Of a DNA stretch of 45,617 nucleotides, positions 10,377-19,721 are shown in pieces. The notes under the pieces are model-generated. The model was not told the origin of the DNA, ran no database searches, and saw only the letters and a program-made list of their open reading frames with translations. Source of the stretch: Candidatus Kuenenia stuttgartensis (GTDB taxonomy: Bacteria; Planctomycetota; Planctomycetia; Pirellulales; UBA1268); NCBI GenBank assembly GCA_945877135.1, contig CAMCQY010000012.1, positions 1-45,617 of the forward strand, in the 5' to 3' direction. Both the position numbers and the translations under genes were made by a program. The first letter of the stretch is position 1. Each line of letters opens with the position of its first letter.

Positions 10377-10394
10377 TTGCGTTGAAGCGTGCGG

Positions 10395-11957
10395 TCACTT
10401 CCCCGGCTTGCCGCCCGGAGGCTTCCCCTTCTTCTTTCCGCCTTGGGGCTTACCGAATCGTGGACCATTCACCGGGGCGAACTTCCGCTTGGTGGGTCCA
10501 TAGCCCCCGGGACCGGGGCGGCGTTCCACCCGATTTCGGCTCTCGCCCCTGTCGGTCGGACGCCGCTGCTCGGGCCGGTGCACCGGCTCCACTTCCGCCG
10601 TCTCCTCGCTGGCCGGCGCGAAGTGATGGAGGATCGCCGCTGCGACGTCGGTCGGCGTGTGGCCCTGTTCCAGAAGCCGCTCCACGAGCGGGGCACGGCG
10701 TGCGAAGCCTCCCGCCTCGAGGGTCGTCGTGATCTTGTCGAAGAGCGCATCGGACCGCCGGTCCTCGACCGCTGCCAGCGACGGCACGTGCTCACGGCGA
10801 ATCTTCGTCCGCAGAAACCGCTCGATCGACTGGAGCTTGTAGATGGCCGCGCCCGACACGAGCGTGACCGCCTTGCCCTTCTTCCCGGCACGGCCCGTGC
10901 GGCCGATGCGGTGCACATAGTCCTCGGCGTCGTACGGGAGGTCGTAGTTCACGACCAGTTCGAGGTCGTTGACGTCGATACCGCGGGCGGCCACGTCAGT
11001 GGCGATCAAAAAGGCGAACGCCGCCCGCTTGAAGTTCTGCATCACCCGGGTCCGCTGGGCCTGGGCCATGCCGCCATGGATCCGCTCGGCCGAGTAGCCT
11101 CGGCCGATCAGGGCATCTGCCAGTTCATCGACCATCCGCTGCGTGTTACAGAAGATGACGCCGCTCTTCACGTCGTGGAAGTCGATGACGCGGACGAGCG
11201 CGTCGAGCTTCGCGTGGTGCCGGACCTCGTGGTAGACCTGATCCACCAGCGGCGGTCCACTCACCGACTTCTGCGCGATCTTGACGGTGGCGGCGTCGTT
11301 CGAATGTTCACGGACAAGGGCCTGGATCTGGGGTGAGATGGTGGCGGAGAAGAAGATCGTCTGCCGGCCCTCGGGGGCGGCGGCGAGAATCTTCTCGATG
11401 TCTTCGCGGAAGCCCATGTCGAGCATTCGGTCGGCCTCATCGAGGATCAGCATGCGGATCTTCGTGAGGTCAAGTGTGCCGCGGTTCATGTGGTCGGTGA
11501 GCCGCCCCGGGGTGCCGACCACGACGTGGGCGCCGCGCTTCAGTTCCGCGAACTGGCGGTCATACGACGCGCCGCCGTAGATCGCCACGGAATTCACACC
11601 CCGGCGAAAGGCGGCGAGCTTGTGCACCTCGTCGGCGACCTGCGTGGCCAGTTCCCGAGTCGGGGTGAGGATCAGCACCTGCGCGGCCTTGAGGGCGGGA
11701 TCGATCTTCTCGATGGCGGGGATACAAAAGGCGGCCGTTTTCCCCGAGCCCGTCTCAGACTGGCCGACCACGTCGCGGCCCGACATGATCAGCGGGATCG
11801 CCGCCGACTGGATCGGCGAGGTCTCCTCGAAACCGAGCTGCGCTACGGCCTTGAGCACTTCAGCGGAAAGTCCGAGCGACGCGAATGGCACGTGTCCGGG
11901 TCGGGAATCGTCGGGCAGGGCGGGGGCAGCGGTCCGATCGGACTTGGAATCCGGCAT
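10395..11957 (-). CDS. DEAD-box ATP-dependent RNA helicase, DeaD/CsdA-like
   Basis: 520 residues. After a Pro/Asp-rich leader the Q motif FASLGLSAEVLKAVAQLGFEETSPIQ leads into SETGSGKT (motif I, with Ser-Glu in place of the usual Ala-Gln), PTRELA, TPGRLTD, DEAD, SATIS, VIFCNTQRMVDEL, ATDVAARGIDVND and HRIGRTGRAGKKG. After the core, residues ~390-450 hold KITTTLEAGGF...VERLLEQGHTPTDVAAAILHH, a dimerisation-like helical region as in DeaD/CshA, and then a basic tail (RNRVERRPGP...GKKKGKPPGGKPGK) for RNA binding. The family acts in ribosome assembly and cold adaptation. The start has no clear ribosome site, so a downstream GTG is possible. It is not co-transcribed with the other helicase. Confidence 0.92.
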   Translation of the reverse strand: MPDSKSDRTAAPALPDDSRPGHVPFASLGLSAEVLKAVAQLGFEETSPIQSAAIPLIMSGRDVVGQSETGSGKTAAFCIPAIEKIDPALKAAQVLILTPTRELATQVADEVHKLAAFRRGVNSVAIYGGASYDRQFAELKRGAHVVVGTPGRLTDHMNRGTLDLTKIRMLILDEADRMLDMGFREDIEKILAAAPEGRQTIFFSATISPQIQALVREHSNDAATVKIAQKSVSGPPLVDQVYHEVRHHAKLDALVRVIDFHDVKSGVIFCNTQRMVDELADALIGRGYSAERIHGGMAQAQRTRVMQNFKRAAFAFLIATDVAARGIDVNDLELVVNYDLPYDAEDYVHRIGRTGRAGKKGKAVTLVSGAAIYKLQSIERFLRTKIRREHVPSLAAVEDRRSDALFDKITTTLEAGGFARRAPLVERLLEQGHTPTDVAAAILHHFAPASEETAEVEPVHRPEQRRPTDRGESRNRVERRPGPGGYGPTKRKFAPVNGPRFGKPQGGKKKGKPPGGKPGK

Positions 11958-12073
11958 GAGGAGGGCCTGAGGGGAGGACTGGCAGGGTGGGGAGTGCGGG
12001 CGGGAACCCCACAGACTACCTCAACGGCCTTCGCCGTGCGCGGCGGGCGTGCGAAATCTCGACGTTCGCGGCG

Positions 12074-12631
12074 TCACCGCGGCCCCAGCAGCCAGTCGGG
12101 TACGGAGATGCCCCGCTTTCCGGCCCGTGCCAGCAGGGCGGTCCGATAGGCGTCGCGTAGCTGTGCGGCTGGGCTGACCTTGGCTCCCGGCTTTGACGCC
12201 GCCGTCTTCGGCTTCCTCAGCTTGGGCGGCTGGCCACTCGAGCGGGGATTGGTTGCGAACCAGAGTTCGCCTGCCGTGCCAAGGCGATCGATGTCGCGAT
12301 CGAGCAGGGTCTTGCGGTCAGCCTCGCCAGCGGCAAAGTAGTCGTCGATGCATTGTTGTTGGAGCCTCCGCCATTCGGCCGTGAACGCGTCTCGCACCCG
12401 CTTCACATCCTCGCGATCCATTTTGTCGATGGCGCGAGTCACCCGCATGACGCCCGACGAGCGATCGCGTCCCGAAACCTCTCCCGCGAGCAGGCTTGCC
12501 TGGACCGCGATCGTCTCATTGACGAGGTCTTTTCCCCGGACGAAGAACCATGAAGCCGCACCGGCTGCCAGAAGCACGGCCAGCAGCAATGCGGTCAGCG
12601 ACCTTTGCCTTCGGGTCATGCTTGGGGTCAT
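12074..12631 (-). CDS. Membrane-anchored hypothetical protein
   Basis: 185 residues of no family I recognise. Residues ~9-30 form one membrane helix (LTALLLAVLLAAGAASWFFV) after a basic MTRRQR start, so the protein is probably an inner-membrane anchor with a periplasmic domain. The soluble part is helical and charged (DREDVKRVRDAFTAEWRRLQQQ, DRKTLLDRDIDRLG), with a Lys/Pro linker (PPKLRKPKTAASKPGAK) and a final DWLLGPR. CGAGG lies upstream of the start. It lies 27 bp after the DUF1559 stop on the same strand, so the two probably form an operon, and it may serve that pseudopilin-like protein. Confidence 0.72.
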   Translation of the reverse strand: MTPSMTRRQRSLTALLLAVLLAAGAASWFFVRGKDLVNETIAVQASLLAGEVSGRDRSSGVMRVTRAIDKMDREDVKRVRDAFTAEWRRLQQQCIDDYFAAGEADRKTLLDRDIDRLGTAGELWFATNPRSSGQPPKLRKPKTAASKPGAKVSPAAQLRDAYRTALLARAGKRGISVPDWLLGPR

Positions 12632-12658
12632 GAGTGCCTCGCCGGAATCAGGCCGTGG

Positions 12659-13618
12659 TCAGGGGTCGAGCGTCGAATCGGCGTAGTCCGGCGGAGCCGT
12701 CGGATCGTTGCCGTCGCCGACCGTGCAATACCAGCGGAGCACGGTGGCATCGGTCGCGTTGTCGATCGCCTCCACGTGGCCGTCGAGAAACACGAAGTTG
12801 GTGACTGCCGGATGCATGCTGCCATACTTGCGGGGATTGCGGTCATCATGGCCATCGGCGATGCCGCGGGCCGTGTCGCGGAAGAGCGTGAGAGGCGTGT
12901 CTGACGCAAACATCGCGGTGTCGCCCTGATCGTGCTGCACCATGTCGGGCGACGACGACTGCGTGGTCTTGGGGATGTGCCGCTCTCCCACCGCGAATGT
13001 CTTGCTCAGGCCATCGGTCACCTGCTGGGGCTTCACCGAAGAATAGGTGTGGATCGGTCCGCCCTGTTTGGGATCGAACGTCGTTTCGGAGATCCCATAG
13101 TTGTAGTAGCTGCCTGGATTCGCGGCGTAGTCACCCCCCGCCGCCACTCCCGTCTTGAGTGGCGGCTGGTCGTTATTGTCGAAGTTTCGATCGGCCGCCG
13201 GCGAGCGGCGGCTGGCGCAGTAGAACGTCGACACTGGCGTCCGCATGGCGATACTGTTCGCGTCTTCGTCGACGCGGGCCGTCTTGACGTAGGCCGCATA
13301 GATCTGTGCCTGCTCGACATAAGGCAGCAGCCGGAAAGCCCACGACACGCCGTACTGGTCCCTGGTGTCACGGCCCGAGGGATAGACCTTGCGGGCCTGC
13401 TCGTAGTTGGCAATGCCGAGGCCCACTTGCTTGAGATTGTTGGCACAGCTCATCCGCCGACCGGCCTCGCGGGCCGTCTGCACCGCTGGCAGCAGCAGTC
13501 CTACGAGCGTGCCTATGATGGCGATCACGACGAGCAGCTCGACCAGCGTGAAGCCGTGACGAACCACAGCTTGATGCGGCTGAAAACGGCGACGACATTC
13601 GGCGATGCCGAGCGGCAT
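12659..13618 (-). CDS. DUF1559 prepilin-like protein
   Basis: 319 residues from ATG 13618, chosen because GAGGA lies about 6 nt upstream; a 15-codon extension to 13663 has no such site and would overlap the promoter. The type IV pilin-like segment [20 protein letters not shown] (about residues 21-40) leads into [18 protein letters not shown] and [16 protein letters not shown]. The C-terminal H-x9-DG motif reads [12 protein letters not shown]. The protein should be cleaved by prepilin peptidase before Phe and held in the inner membrane; its job is unknown. It is driven by the promoter at 13667-13695 and followed by the anchored protein gene. Confidence 0.94.
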   Translation of the reverse strand: MPLGIAECRRRFQPHQAVVRHGFTLVELLVVIAIIGTLVGLLLPAVQTAREAGRRMSCANNLKQVGLGIANYEQARKVYPSGRDTRDQYGVSWAFRLLPYVEQAQIYAAYVKTARVDEDANSIAMRTPVSTFYCASRRSPAADRNFDNNDQPPLKTGVAAGGDYAANPGSYYNYGISETTFDPKQGGPIHTYSSVKPQQVTDGLSKTFAVGERHIPKTTQSSSPDMVQHDQGDTAMFASDTPLTLFRDTARGIADGHDDRNPRKYGSMHPAVTNFVFLDGHVEAIDNATDATVLRWYCTVGDGNDPTAPPDYADSTLDP

Positions 13619-13666
13619 GGCATTTCCTCGGGGAAGGGGGACATCATTCCTACACTGCCGCAAAGT

Positions 13667-13695
13667 ATTGTCGCCCCACGATCCTGCACCGTCAA
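13667..13695 (-). promoter_or_regulatory. Sigma-70-type promoter for the second DUF1559 gene
   Basis: On the minus strand TTGACG (13690-13695) is followed by an exact 17-bp spacer and GACAAT (13667-13672). The -35 box starts 6 nt after the PQQ-protein stop, and the -10 box ends 48 nt before ATG 13618. The DUF1559 gene thus has its own promoter although the gene upstream runs in the same direction. Confidence 0.55.
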
Positions 13696-13701
13696 CATTT
13701 T

Positions 13702-15054
13702 TTATCGGATGCAGTAGACCGCGTCAGACGAGCGGATCAGGAGGGAGTTTCCCGCCACAGCGGGCGTGGCCCAGAACACCTCGTCATCGCTGCCCACCGA
13801 GGATTCGCCCAGAATCTTGAACTCGGGGCCTGCCTCCAGCACGACTGTCTTTCCCCGTTCGTTGACGACGTAGATGCGGTTGCCGATCACGAGCGGGCAG
13901 CCGACGGCTGCGGTGCCGCCCGGCATCCGCTTGCGGTATTTCTCGACGCCGGTCCGCCTGTCGTAGCAGACCGCCTTGTCGCCGAAGAAGAAGAGCAGGT
14001 CGCCGACGACCACGGGCGATGGCATTCCCGCGCCGCTTTTGTTTTTCGACCAGAGCACCGCCGCCGTCGCTGTCTGTCCCTTCGGCAGTGTGAGGTCGCC
14101 GAGGTGCCCACGGGCGATCGCATACGCCGGCGCTTTGCTGCCAGGGCTCGAGGTGCCGAAGTAGATTCCCTCCGCATCCGCCACGACGGAGCAGGCGAAC
14201 GACGTGTCGAGCCCACCGAGCCGCCAGCGTTCTTTGCCGTCGGCGAGGCCGTAGGAGATCACCGAGCCCTCCCCCGCCGTCACGACCTCCGAGGTGCCGT
14301 CGTTGTTCCAGATGACCGGCGTGCTCCAGGCCGTGCCCTTATCACGGTCGGCCGTCCAGAGGTCGGTGCCGGTCTTCGGGTCGATGCAGTGCAGCCGGGC
14401 CGTGTCGTCATTGTAGAGCTGCATGAGGAGGCGATCCCCGCCTCCCGTCGTGAGCGGATCGCGATACAGCACCGGCGACGACCCGGTGCCGAACTGGTTC
14501 GTGATCGGCTGCGGGCCGAAGGTCCGCCGCCAGCGTTCAGTGCCCTCTCGGTCGAGGGCCACGAGCGTGCCGGTGCCGCCGAAGAAGGCGAAGACGGTAT
14601 CGTCCGACGCACAGGGTGTTTCGGTTGCAAAGGTATTCGACGCGTGCTTGCCAAATTTTGGCACCGCCTCGGCGATCGTCTTCGACCAGACGATCTTCCC
14701 GTCGGCCGGATCGAGGCAGAGCACCCGCCACTGCACCGGATCCTTGGGCGTCGACGCCATGCCCCAGGTCGAGAACGACATCACGCCCCCCATGCCGCTG
14801 GGTTTGTCTGCCTTGGCACCAACGGCCGTGGTGAGAAAAATCCGTCCACCGGAGACGATCGGCTGCGACCAGCCGGCGCCGGGGATGGCTGTCCGCCAGG
14901 CGAGATGGTCGGTGTTGCTCCAGGCCGCTGGCACGGTGGCGTTCGCGGCCACGCTCTGCGCCGTGCCGCCGCGGAACTGGGCCCAGTCATCGGCTGTCAC
15001 GGTGCCGCCGGCAAGCGGGCTGAGCGCCAAAGCGAGAACGAACGACGATCGCAT
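13702..15054 (-). CDS. Secreted PQQ-like beta-propeller repeat protein
   Basis: 450 residues from ATG 15054, chosen because AAGGGA lies 5 nt upstream; an ATG five codons earlier lacks this. A signal peptide ([20 protein letters not shown]) is followed by the typical mature start [17 protein letters not shown]. Propeller-type strands recur: [65 protein letters not shown] and [16 protein letters not shown]. It is a paralogue of the protein at 7834-9165, and no catalytic cofactor site is evident. The gene is divergent from hrpB, with a composite repeat between them, and its stop abuts the DUF1559 promoter. Confidence 0.9.
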   Translation of the reverse strand: MRSSFVLALALSPLAGGTVTADDWAQFRGGTAQSVAANATVPAAWSNTDHLAWRTAIPGAGWSQPIVSGGRIFLTTAVGAKADKPSGMGGVMSFSTWGMASTPKDPVQWRVLCLDPADGKIVWSKTIAEAVPKFGKHASNTFATETPCASDDTVFAFFGGTGTLVALDREGTERWRRTFGPQPITNQFGTGSSPVLYRDPLTTGGGDRLLMQLYNDDTARLHCIDPKTGTDLWTADRDKGTAWSTPVIWNNDGTSEVVTAGEGSVISYGLADGKERWRLGGLDTSFACSVVADAEGIYFGTSSPGSKAPAYAIARGHLGDLTLPKGQTATAAVLWSKNKSGAGMPSPVVVGDLLFFFGDKAVCYDRRTGVEKYRKRMPGGTAAVGCPLVIGNRIYVVNERGKTVVLEAGPEFKILGESSVGSDDEVFWATPAVAGNSLLIRSSDAVYCIR

Positions 15055-15090
15055 GAAAGTCCCTTTCACTGAGCCTCGAATCTTTCCAAT

Positions 15091-15154
15091 ATCCCATCGC
15101 TGACGCTTCGGGCTTTTATACCCCCATACAAGCCCCCGGCGTTAGCCGGGGGAT
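15091..15154. repeat. Composite palindromic repeat in a divergent intergenic region
   Basis: Two elements stand head to head. The left one, CGCTGACGCTTCGGGCTTTTAT (15098-15119), points right. The right one (15123-15154) contains CCCCCGGC-GTTA-GCCGGGGG (15133-15152) and, read on the minus strand, ends GGGGGCTTGTATGGG. Their inner ends pair: GGGCTTTTAT with ATACAAGCCC, nine of ten bases. The right element is repeated with one mismatch in 32 at 41204-41235. Both copies lie between divergent genes, which argues against a terminator role. Confidence 0.85.
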
Positions 15155-15203
15155 GCCAGGGGTCGCCGGTACATTCCGGGTAGACTCGCCGGTGCGAACA
15201 ACC

Positions 15204-17795
15204 ATGACTCAAACCTCCCGAACACTGCTGCCCGCTGACCTGCCCGTCGCCGCGGTGCTCGGCGACGTCGTGGCAGCCTCGCGGACCGGAGCCGTTGTCG
15301 TCACCGCACCTCCCGGCTCCGGCAAGACGATGCTCGTGCCGGCCGCCGTGCTCGACGACCTGCCGCCACCGTCCCGGGTCATCCTGCTGCAGCCCAGGCG
15401 GCTGGCCGCCCGCTCCGTCGCCCACCAGATCGCGCGACTCCGCGACGTGCCACTCGGCGGCGAGGTGGGCTATCAGGTGCGGTTCGATGCCCGCGTCAGC
15501 CGCGACACCAGGCTGGTCGTCGAGACCACCGGGATCATGCTCAGGCGGCTGCTCGGCGACATCGGCCTCGACGGCATTGCCGCGGTCGTGCTCGATGAGT
15601 TTCACGAGCGGACCGTGGAAATGGATCTCGTGCTCGGGCTGCTCGTCCGCCTGCGACAGACGCTCCGGCCCGACCTCCGGATCATCGTCATGAGTGCGAC
15701 GCTCGCCGCGGAGCCGGTCGCCCGCCTGTTGGGCTCAGCCGGTCTGACCGACGGTTCGGAGGCCGTTCGTGAGGACATGTGCCCGATCATCTCGGCGGAT
15801 GGTCGCGTCTTTCCGGTCGAGGTGCGGTTCGCCCGCCGCGGCGAGCAGCGAGACCTCATCGATCTCGTCACGTCGACCGTGCCAGACGCTCTCCGGGCGA
15901 CCACCGGCCACGTGCTCGTCTTTCTGCCGGGCGTGGGGGAGATCATGCGGTGCGAGCGGGAGCTTGCCGCCGCCGCCGAGCGACAGGGCCACACGGTGCT
16001 CACGCTCTTCGGCGACATGCCGCCGGAGCAGCAGGACCGCGTGCTCACCGACATGGGTCGCCGCAAGATCATCCTCGCCACCAACGTCGCCGAGACCTCG
16101 CTGACGATCCCCGGCATCACAGCCGTGATCGATTCAGGCCTCGCCAGGCAGCTTCGTGTCTCGCCCGCCACAGGCCTGCCCCGGCTGGAGATGATTCCGA
16201 TTTCGCAGGCCTCCGCCGATCAGCGGGCCGGACGGGCGGGCCGAACCGGTCCCGGCATCTGCTGGCGGCTCTGGGATGAGGCCTCGCACCACCATCGCCC
16301 GCGGGCTGACACGCCCGAAGCCCTTCGCGGCGATCTCGCCGCCCCGGTCCTCCACCTCCTCACCGTCGGCGAGCACCGCGACTTTCCCTGGCTCGATACG
16401 CCCCCCGCCGAGAGCCTCGAAAACGCCCGCCGGCTCCTGCATCAGCTCGGCGCAATCGAGCCCGGCGCGGTGGCCGCAGACGACCGCGTGACGCCGCTCG
16501 GGATGGAGCTGGCAAGACTGCCCGCCCATCCACGCCTGGCGAGGCTGCTGCTGGCCGGCACCCACCACGGGGTGCTCCGCGAGACGGCGATCGCCGCGGC
16601 GATGCTCTCGGAGCGGGATCCGTTTCGAGCGGGCGCCCACGGCAGAGCGGGACCGCGGGACCGGCTCTCCGTGCGGATCCGCTCCGATGTTGTCGATCGA
16701 GTGGCGGCACTCCAAGGGTTTCTTGCCGGCATGCCGCCTGGCCGGACTGACCTTGAGCTGCACCCGGGCGGCGCGCGGAACGTGCTGCGGGCGGCCGAGC
16801 AGCTCGAGGGCCTCGTGGACTCGCCCTCTTCGCAGCCACCGGATGATGCCGAATCGGCCCTCATGCAGGCGCTTCTCGAAGCTTTTCCTGACCGCCTCAC
16901 GCGGCTGCGGCCCGGCGCACAGGATCGCGGCACGATGGTCGGAGGCCGCGGCGTGCGGCTCGACGGTGGTTCGAGGGTTCGTCACGAGCCGTTTTTTCTT
17001 GCCATCGACATCAACGACGTAGGGGGCGAGGCCAGCGTCCGTCAGGCCTCGGCGGTCGATCCTGCCTGGCTCGCCAGCGGTCCACTGGCAGACACGAATC
17101 TGCGGACGGTCGAGGAGTTGCTCTATCACCCCTCGCGGCGACAGGTTGAGGCCCGCCTGCGGAGGTATTGGAACGATCTCGTCATCGATGAGACACCGAT
17201 CGCGATCCGCGACGGGGCAGCCGCCGCGGCACTCCTGGCCAACGAGGCCCTGCCGCAACTCACCCGCCTACTCCCGGGGGCCGAGACCGCTGCCGGCAGC
17301 TTTTTGACACGGGTTCGATGGCTTGCCGCGGCCGTTCCCGACCTGGGCCTGCCACCACTCACGGATGCCGATCTGGCGTCGCTGCTCCCCGACATCTGCA
17401 CCGGCCTGCGTTCGCTCGATGAGATCGCGACCGCCGACTGGCTCTCTCGCCTCCAGGCAGCCGTCGGTTATGAACGCCTCGCCGAACTGGACCGTCTGGC
17501 CCCTGCGCAGCTCGAACTTCCCACCGGCAAGCGATACAAGCTGGCCTACGAGCCGGGCAGTCCACCGGTGCTGGCGGTTCGCATCCAAGAGCTTTTTGGC
17601 GTCCGTGAGACACCGCGGCTGGCAGGCGGCCGCGTGCCGGTGCTTTTGCATTTGCTGGGGCCCAACCATCGGCCGCAACAGGTCACGAGCGACCTCGCCA
17701 GCTTCTGGAAGACGACCTACGCAGAGGTCCGCAAGGAACTCCGCCGCCGCTATCCCAAACACGCCTGGCCAGAGGATCCACTCGCGGGCGGCTGA
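15204..17795 (+). CDS. hrpB: ATP-dependent helicase HrpB
   Basis: 863 residues from ATG 15204; in-frame sequence before it lies in the repeat. The DEAH/RHA-type core shows APPGSGKT (Lys41), LLQPRRLAARSVA, DEFHER (from residue 131), MSATL, LVFLPGVGEI, ATNVAETSLTIPG and QRAGRAGRTGPG. A winged-helix/HA2 part follows (NARRLLHQLGAI, TPLGMELARLPAHPRLARLLL). The C-terminal quarter contains the HrpB-specific domain (YKLAYEPGSPPVLAVRIQEL, VPVLLHLLGPNHRPQQVTSDLASFW, Y.EVRKELRRRYPKHAWPEDPL). Length and order are those of complete HrpB. The family is widespread; its substrate in planctomycetes is unproven. A TAGACT box lies 18 nt before the start. Confidence 0.96.
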   Translation: MTQTSRTLLPADLPVAAVLGDVVAASRTGAVVVTAPPGSGKTMLVPAAVLDDLPPPSRVILLQPRRLAARSVAHQIARLRDVPLGGEVGYQVRFDARVSRDTRLVVETTGIMLRRLLGDIGLDGIAAVVLDEFHERTVEMDLVLGLLVRLRQTLRPDLRIIVMSATLAAEPVARLLGSAGLTDGSEAVREDMCPIISADGRVFPVEVRFARRGEQRDLIDLVTSTVPDALRATTGHVLVFLPGVGEIMRCERELAAAAERQGHTVLTLFGDMPPEQQDRVLTDMGRRKIILATNVAETSLTIPGITAVIDSGLARQLRVSPATGLPRLEMIPISQASADQRAGRAGRTGPGICWRLWDEASHHHRPRADTPEALRGDLAAPVLHLLTVGEHRDFPWLDTPPAESLENARRLLHQLGAIEPGAVAADDRVTPLGMELARLPAHPRLARLLLAGTHHGVLRETAIAAAMLSERDPFRAGAHGRAGPRDRLSVRIRSDVVDRVAALQGFLAGMPPGRTDLELHPGGARNVLRAAEQLEGLVDSPSSQPPDDAESALMQALLEAFPDRLTRLRPGAQDRGTMVGGRGVRLDGGSRVRHEPFFLAIDINDVGGEASVRQASAVDPAWLASGPLADTNLRTVEELLYHPSRRQVEARLRRYWNDLVIDETPIAIRDGAAAAALLANEALPQLTRLLPGAETAAGSFLTRVRWLAAAVPDLGLPPLTDADLASLLPDICTGLRSLDEIATADWLSRLQAAVGYERLAELDRLAPAQLELPTGKRYKLAYEPGSPPVLAVRIQELFGVRETPRLAGGRVPVLLHLLGPNHRPQQVTSDLASFWKTTYAEVRKELRRRYPKHAWPEDPLAGG

Positions 17796-17842
17796 CGGGT
17801 CGAAGCATACACAGCTTCGTCGGGCACTGTTCGCCGCGCAGA

Positions 17843-17895
17843 TTCCCTCGCTTGCGCTTCGGGCTTGGATGGGGACCGGGGAGCGAGGTTTTGGC
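17843..17895 (+). repeat. GGGCTTGGAT-type repeat downstream of hrpB
   Basis: A copy beginning TTCCCTCGCTTGCGCTTCGG (17843) and ending GGGCTTGGATGG, followed after a short spacer by a partial tail TTGGCTTGGATGGG (~17890). It lies ~50 bp past the hrpB stop. The rest of the 422-bp gap up to 18217 has no convincing gene. It holds a 14-bp perfect palindrome GCCGTGCGCACGGC (18040-18053), a TTTATAT patch near 18063 and the hairpin listed next. Confidence 0.78.
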
Positions 17896-18142
17896 TTGGA
17901 TGGGAAAATCGCCCCGACCGCTTGTTCGCCACGCGGACTGAAAACGAGGCACATACTGACCGGCAGTCAAATTCATTTATGACAGAATTTCCCGGGGACG
18001 GGCCGCACCGCGACGGTTTATCCGGCGAGTGCCCGACATGCCGTGCGCACGGCCGATGTGGTTTATATCTCGTGCAACGCCCCGAAACGCCCTGCTGATG
18101 AACCGAGACGGCCGACGACGATGAGCGAATCACTCGGTCTGT

Positions 18143-18165
18143 CTGGAGGGCATTGTGCCCTCCGG
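18143..18165 (+). other. Strong hairpin in the leader of the small secreted protein
   Basis: GGAGGGCA (18145-18152) pairs perfectly with TGCCCTCC (18156-18163) around TTG; T-G and C-G pairs extend the stem by two. It lies 53 nt before the start codon at 18218. No T-run follows, so an RNA structure in the leader or an operator is likelier than a terminator. Confidence 0.4.
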
Positions 18166-18217
18166 CGACCGACGCTCTCCCCCCGTTCGTTGCACCCCCA
18201 AAGCAGGAGCCCCCCTC

Positions 18218-18400
18218 ATGCGTCGGATTCTTCTCGTCGTCGCCGTCGTTTCCAGCCTCGTCATCGCCAGCACTGCCTCTGCCGCCCAGAATCGCGCCAG
18301 CAGCCAGGCCAGCGGCGCCCGCAAGGGCCCGGTCGCCAAGCTCGTCGAGCTCGAGAAGCGGAAGAACGAGTGGCTGCGTCAGCAGTTCCTCGGCAAGTAG
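18218..18400 (+). CDS. Small secreted protein, 60 residues
   Basis: A short gene with strong translation signals: AGGAG lies 8 nt before ATG 18218. The product has a clear signal peptide (RRILLVVAVVSSLVIASTASA, cut after ASA), leaving a mature chain of about 38 residues. That chain is Ala/Ser/Arg-rich at first (QNRASSQASGARKG) and then an amphipathic charged helix (VAKLVELEKRKNEWLRQQFLGK). There is no Cys. I know no family for it. It stands alone between hrpB and the convergent gluconokinase gene, behind a 420-bp spacer with two palindromes, so it has its own transcript. A structural or cell-envelope role is only a guess. Confidence 0.75.
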   Translation: MRRILLVVAVVSSLVIASTASAAQNRASSQASGARKGPVAKLVELEKRKNEWLRQQFLGK

Positions 18401-18415
18401 TCATCCCCGGAAGGA

Positions 18416-18450
18416 GGCAGTCCCACCGTCGCAAAGACGACAGGGCTGCC
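18416..18450. terminator. Bidirectional terminator-like hairpin
   Basis: GGCAG-T-CCC (18416-18424) pairs with GGG-CTGCC (18443-18450), with one bulged T, and an inner stem CGTC (18427-18430)/GACG (18436-18439) caps it. It fills the spacer between the convergent small secreted protein and gluconokinase genes. There is no T-run on either side, so the assignment rests on position. Confidence 0.4.
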
Positions 18451-18455
18451 CCGCA

Positions 18456-18989
18456 TCAGGCGTGGCCAAGCGCCATCCTGATGCCGCGGACGATTGTGTC
18501 AGGCGACGGGGCGATGTCGATGATGATCGCCGCCTCCTCAACCGTTGGACGCTCGAGCAGCGCACACTGACTCGCCAGTTGCGAGGCGGGCATGAAATGC
18601 CCTGTGCGCTGCTCGATGCGTTCGCGGAGCAGGGTCTCGGGGCCGTCGAGGTGCACGAGCCTGACGTACGGCTTCCCGACGCCGAGGCGGCTGCGGTAGC
18701 GGCGTTTCAGCGCCGAGCAGGCCAGCACGATTCCACGGCGGTCTGCAATCGCCTCGTCGATCAGGCCGGCCAACGTGTCGAGCCATGGCCCCCGCTTCTC
18801 GTCGTCGAGCGGAATCCCCTGCCGCATGAGCGCGACGTTTTCCGGCGAGTGGAACGTGTCGGCGTCAAAGAACTCACAGTTGAGTTGCTCTGCCAGGAGC
18901 TTCCCGACGACCGTTTTGCCACAGCCGGCGACTCCCATGATGACGATGACGTCCGGCTGCGACGCGACGGGCGATCGGGATGGCGGCAT
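18456..18989 (-). CDS. gntK: Gluconokinase
   Basis: 177 residues from ATG 18989, which has GGAAGG 7 nt upstream; earlier in-frame ATGs at 19040 and 19028 have no ribosome site and would make the protein too long. The P-loop reads IVIMGVAGCGKT, with the characteristic continuation VVGKLLAEQLNCEFFDADTFH, then NVALMRQGIPLDDEKRGPWLDTL, ACSALKRRYRSRL, LVHLDGPETLLRERI and RTGHFMPASQLASQ. All of these match GntK. The enzyme phosphorylates D-gluconate to 6-phosphogluconate with ATP, feeding the pentose phosphate or Entner-Doudoroff route. No gluconate transporter or regulator is adjacent. Confidence 0.95.
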   Translation of the reverse strand: MPPSRSPVASQPDVIVIMGVAGCGKTVVGKLLAEQLNCEFFDADTFHSPENVALMRQGIPLDDEKRGPWLDTLAGLIDEAIADRRGIVLACSALKRRYRSRLGVGKPYVRLVHLDGPETLLRERIEQRTGHFMPASQLASQCALLERPTVEEAAIIIDIAPSPDTIVRGIRMALGHA

Positions 18990-19096
18990 GGACGCACCTT
19001 CCGAGGGCTGGGGGGGCGACTGACTCATCGAAACGAGCATACCGTGCCCGCCGCCTGGCCAGACAGCGTATGCTCAAGGGACTCCACACAGGAACG

Positions 19097-19705
19097 ATGC
19101 GTATGACCCCTGAATCAGAGGCCTGGGCCGAGGGCTTGCGGGCTGATGCCGCGGCCTCACGCGTCGATGGCCGTGAGGCGGGTCGGCCGACCGCCGCATT
19201 CGCCGCCGAGCGGGCCCTGCTGGCCGCCCATCTGGTTGCCTGGTTCGACACCGAACTCCCCGGATTGCTGGCCGAGCGGGCTGCCGAGGCCGCACGAGGG
19301 GGCCACGGTTTGGCCCCCGAGCCAGCGATCGTGCTCACGACCACCGAGGCCGGCTGTGCTGCTGCCGCAGAGCTGCTCGATCGCGATGATCCGCTCACCC
19401 GCCAGCTGAGGGGCCGGTTCGCCTGTGTGACGGAGCTGGAATACCGCCGCTGGTGCATGCGCCATCCCGATGATGAGTACCGGCTTCACATGGCCCACTG
19501 GAGCTGGATGAAGACCCGCGTGCCGCCGCAGTGGTGGCCAAGGTTTGCCCGGTGGCCTCTCGGCACCGGTGACTCCTACTGGCTGCACCGCACCGGCACG
19601 GCCGGGGCAGGGCAGGAGCGACGCTCGAGCCATCTCTGGAAGTGGAACGGCACCACAGCCGCGCTCCTCAAGCCGTTCGTTGACGAGACGGGATCGGTGG
19701 TCTGA
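19097..19705 (+). CDS. Conserved hypothetical protein, 202 residues
   Basis: Not recognised. The start ATG 19097 follows CAGGAACG closely; ATG 19103 is the alternative with better spacing. The N-terminal half is a long Ala/Glu-rich helix (AERALLAAHLVAWFDTELPGLLAERAAEAA). A beta-type segment follows (EPAIVLTTTEAGCAAAAELLD), then an aromatic-rich C-terminal half with several Trp (EYRRWCMRHPDDEYRLHMAHW, WMKTRVPPQWWPRF, WPLGTGDSYWLHR). No signal peptide or membrane helix is visible. It is divergent from gntK (start-to-start spacer ~107 bp) and converges on the DUF1802 gene. Confidence 0.72.
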   Translation: MRMTPESEAWAEGLRADAAASRVDGREAGRPTAAFAAERALLAAHLVAWFDTELPGLLAERAAEAARGGHGLAPEPAIVLTTTEAGCAAAAELLDRDDPLTRQLRGRFACVTELEYRRWCMRHPDDEYRLHMAHWSWMKTRVPPQWWPRFARWPLGTGDSYWLHRTGTAGAGQERRSSHLWKWNGTTAALLKPFVDETGSVV

Positions 19706-19721
19706 CTCGACATCCACCCAG

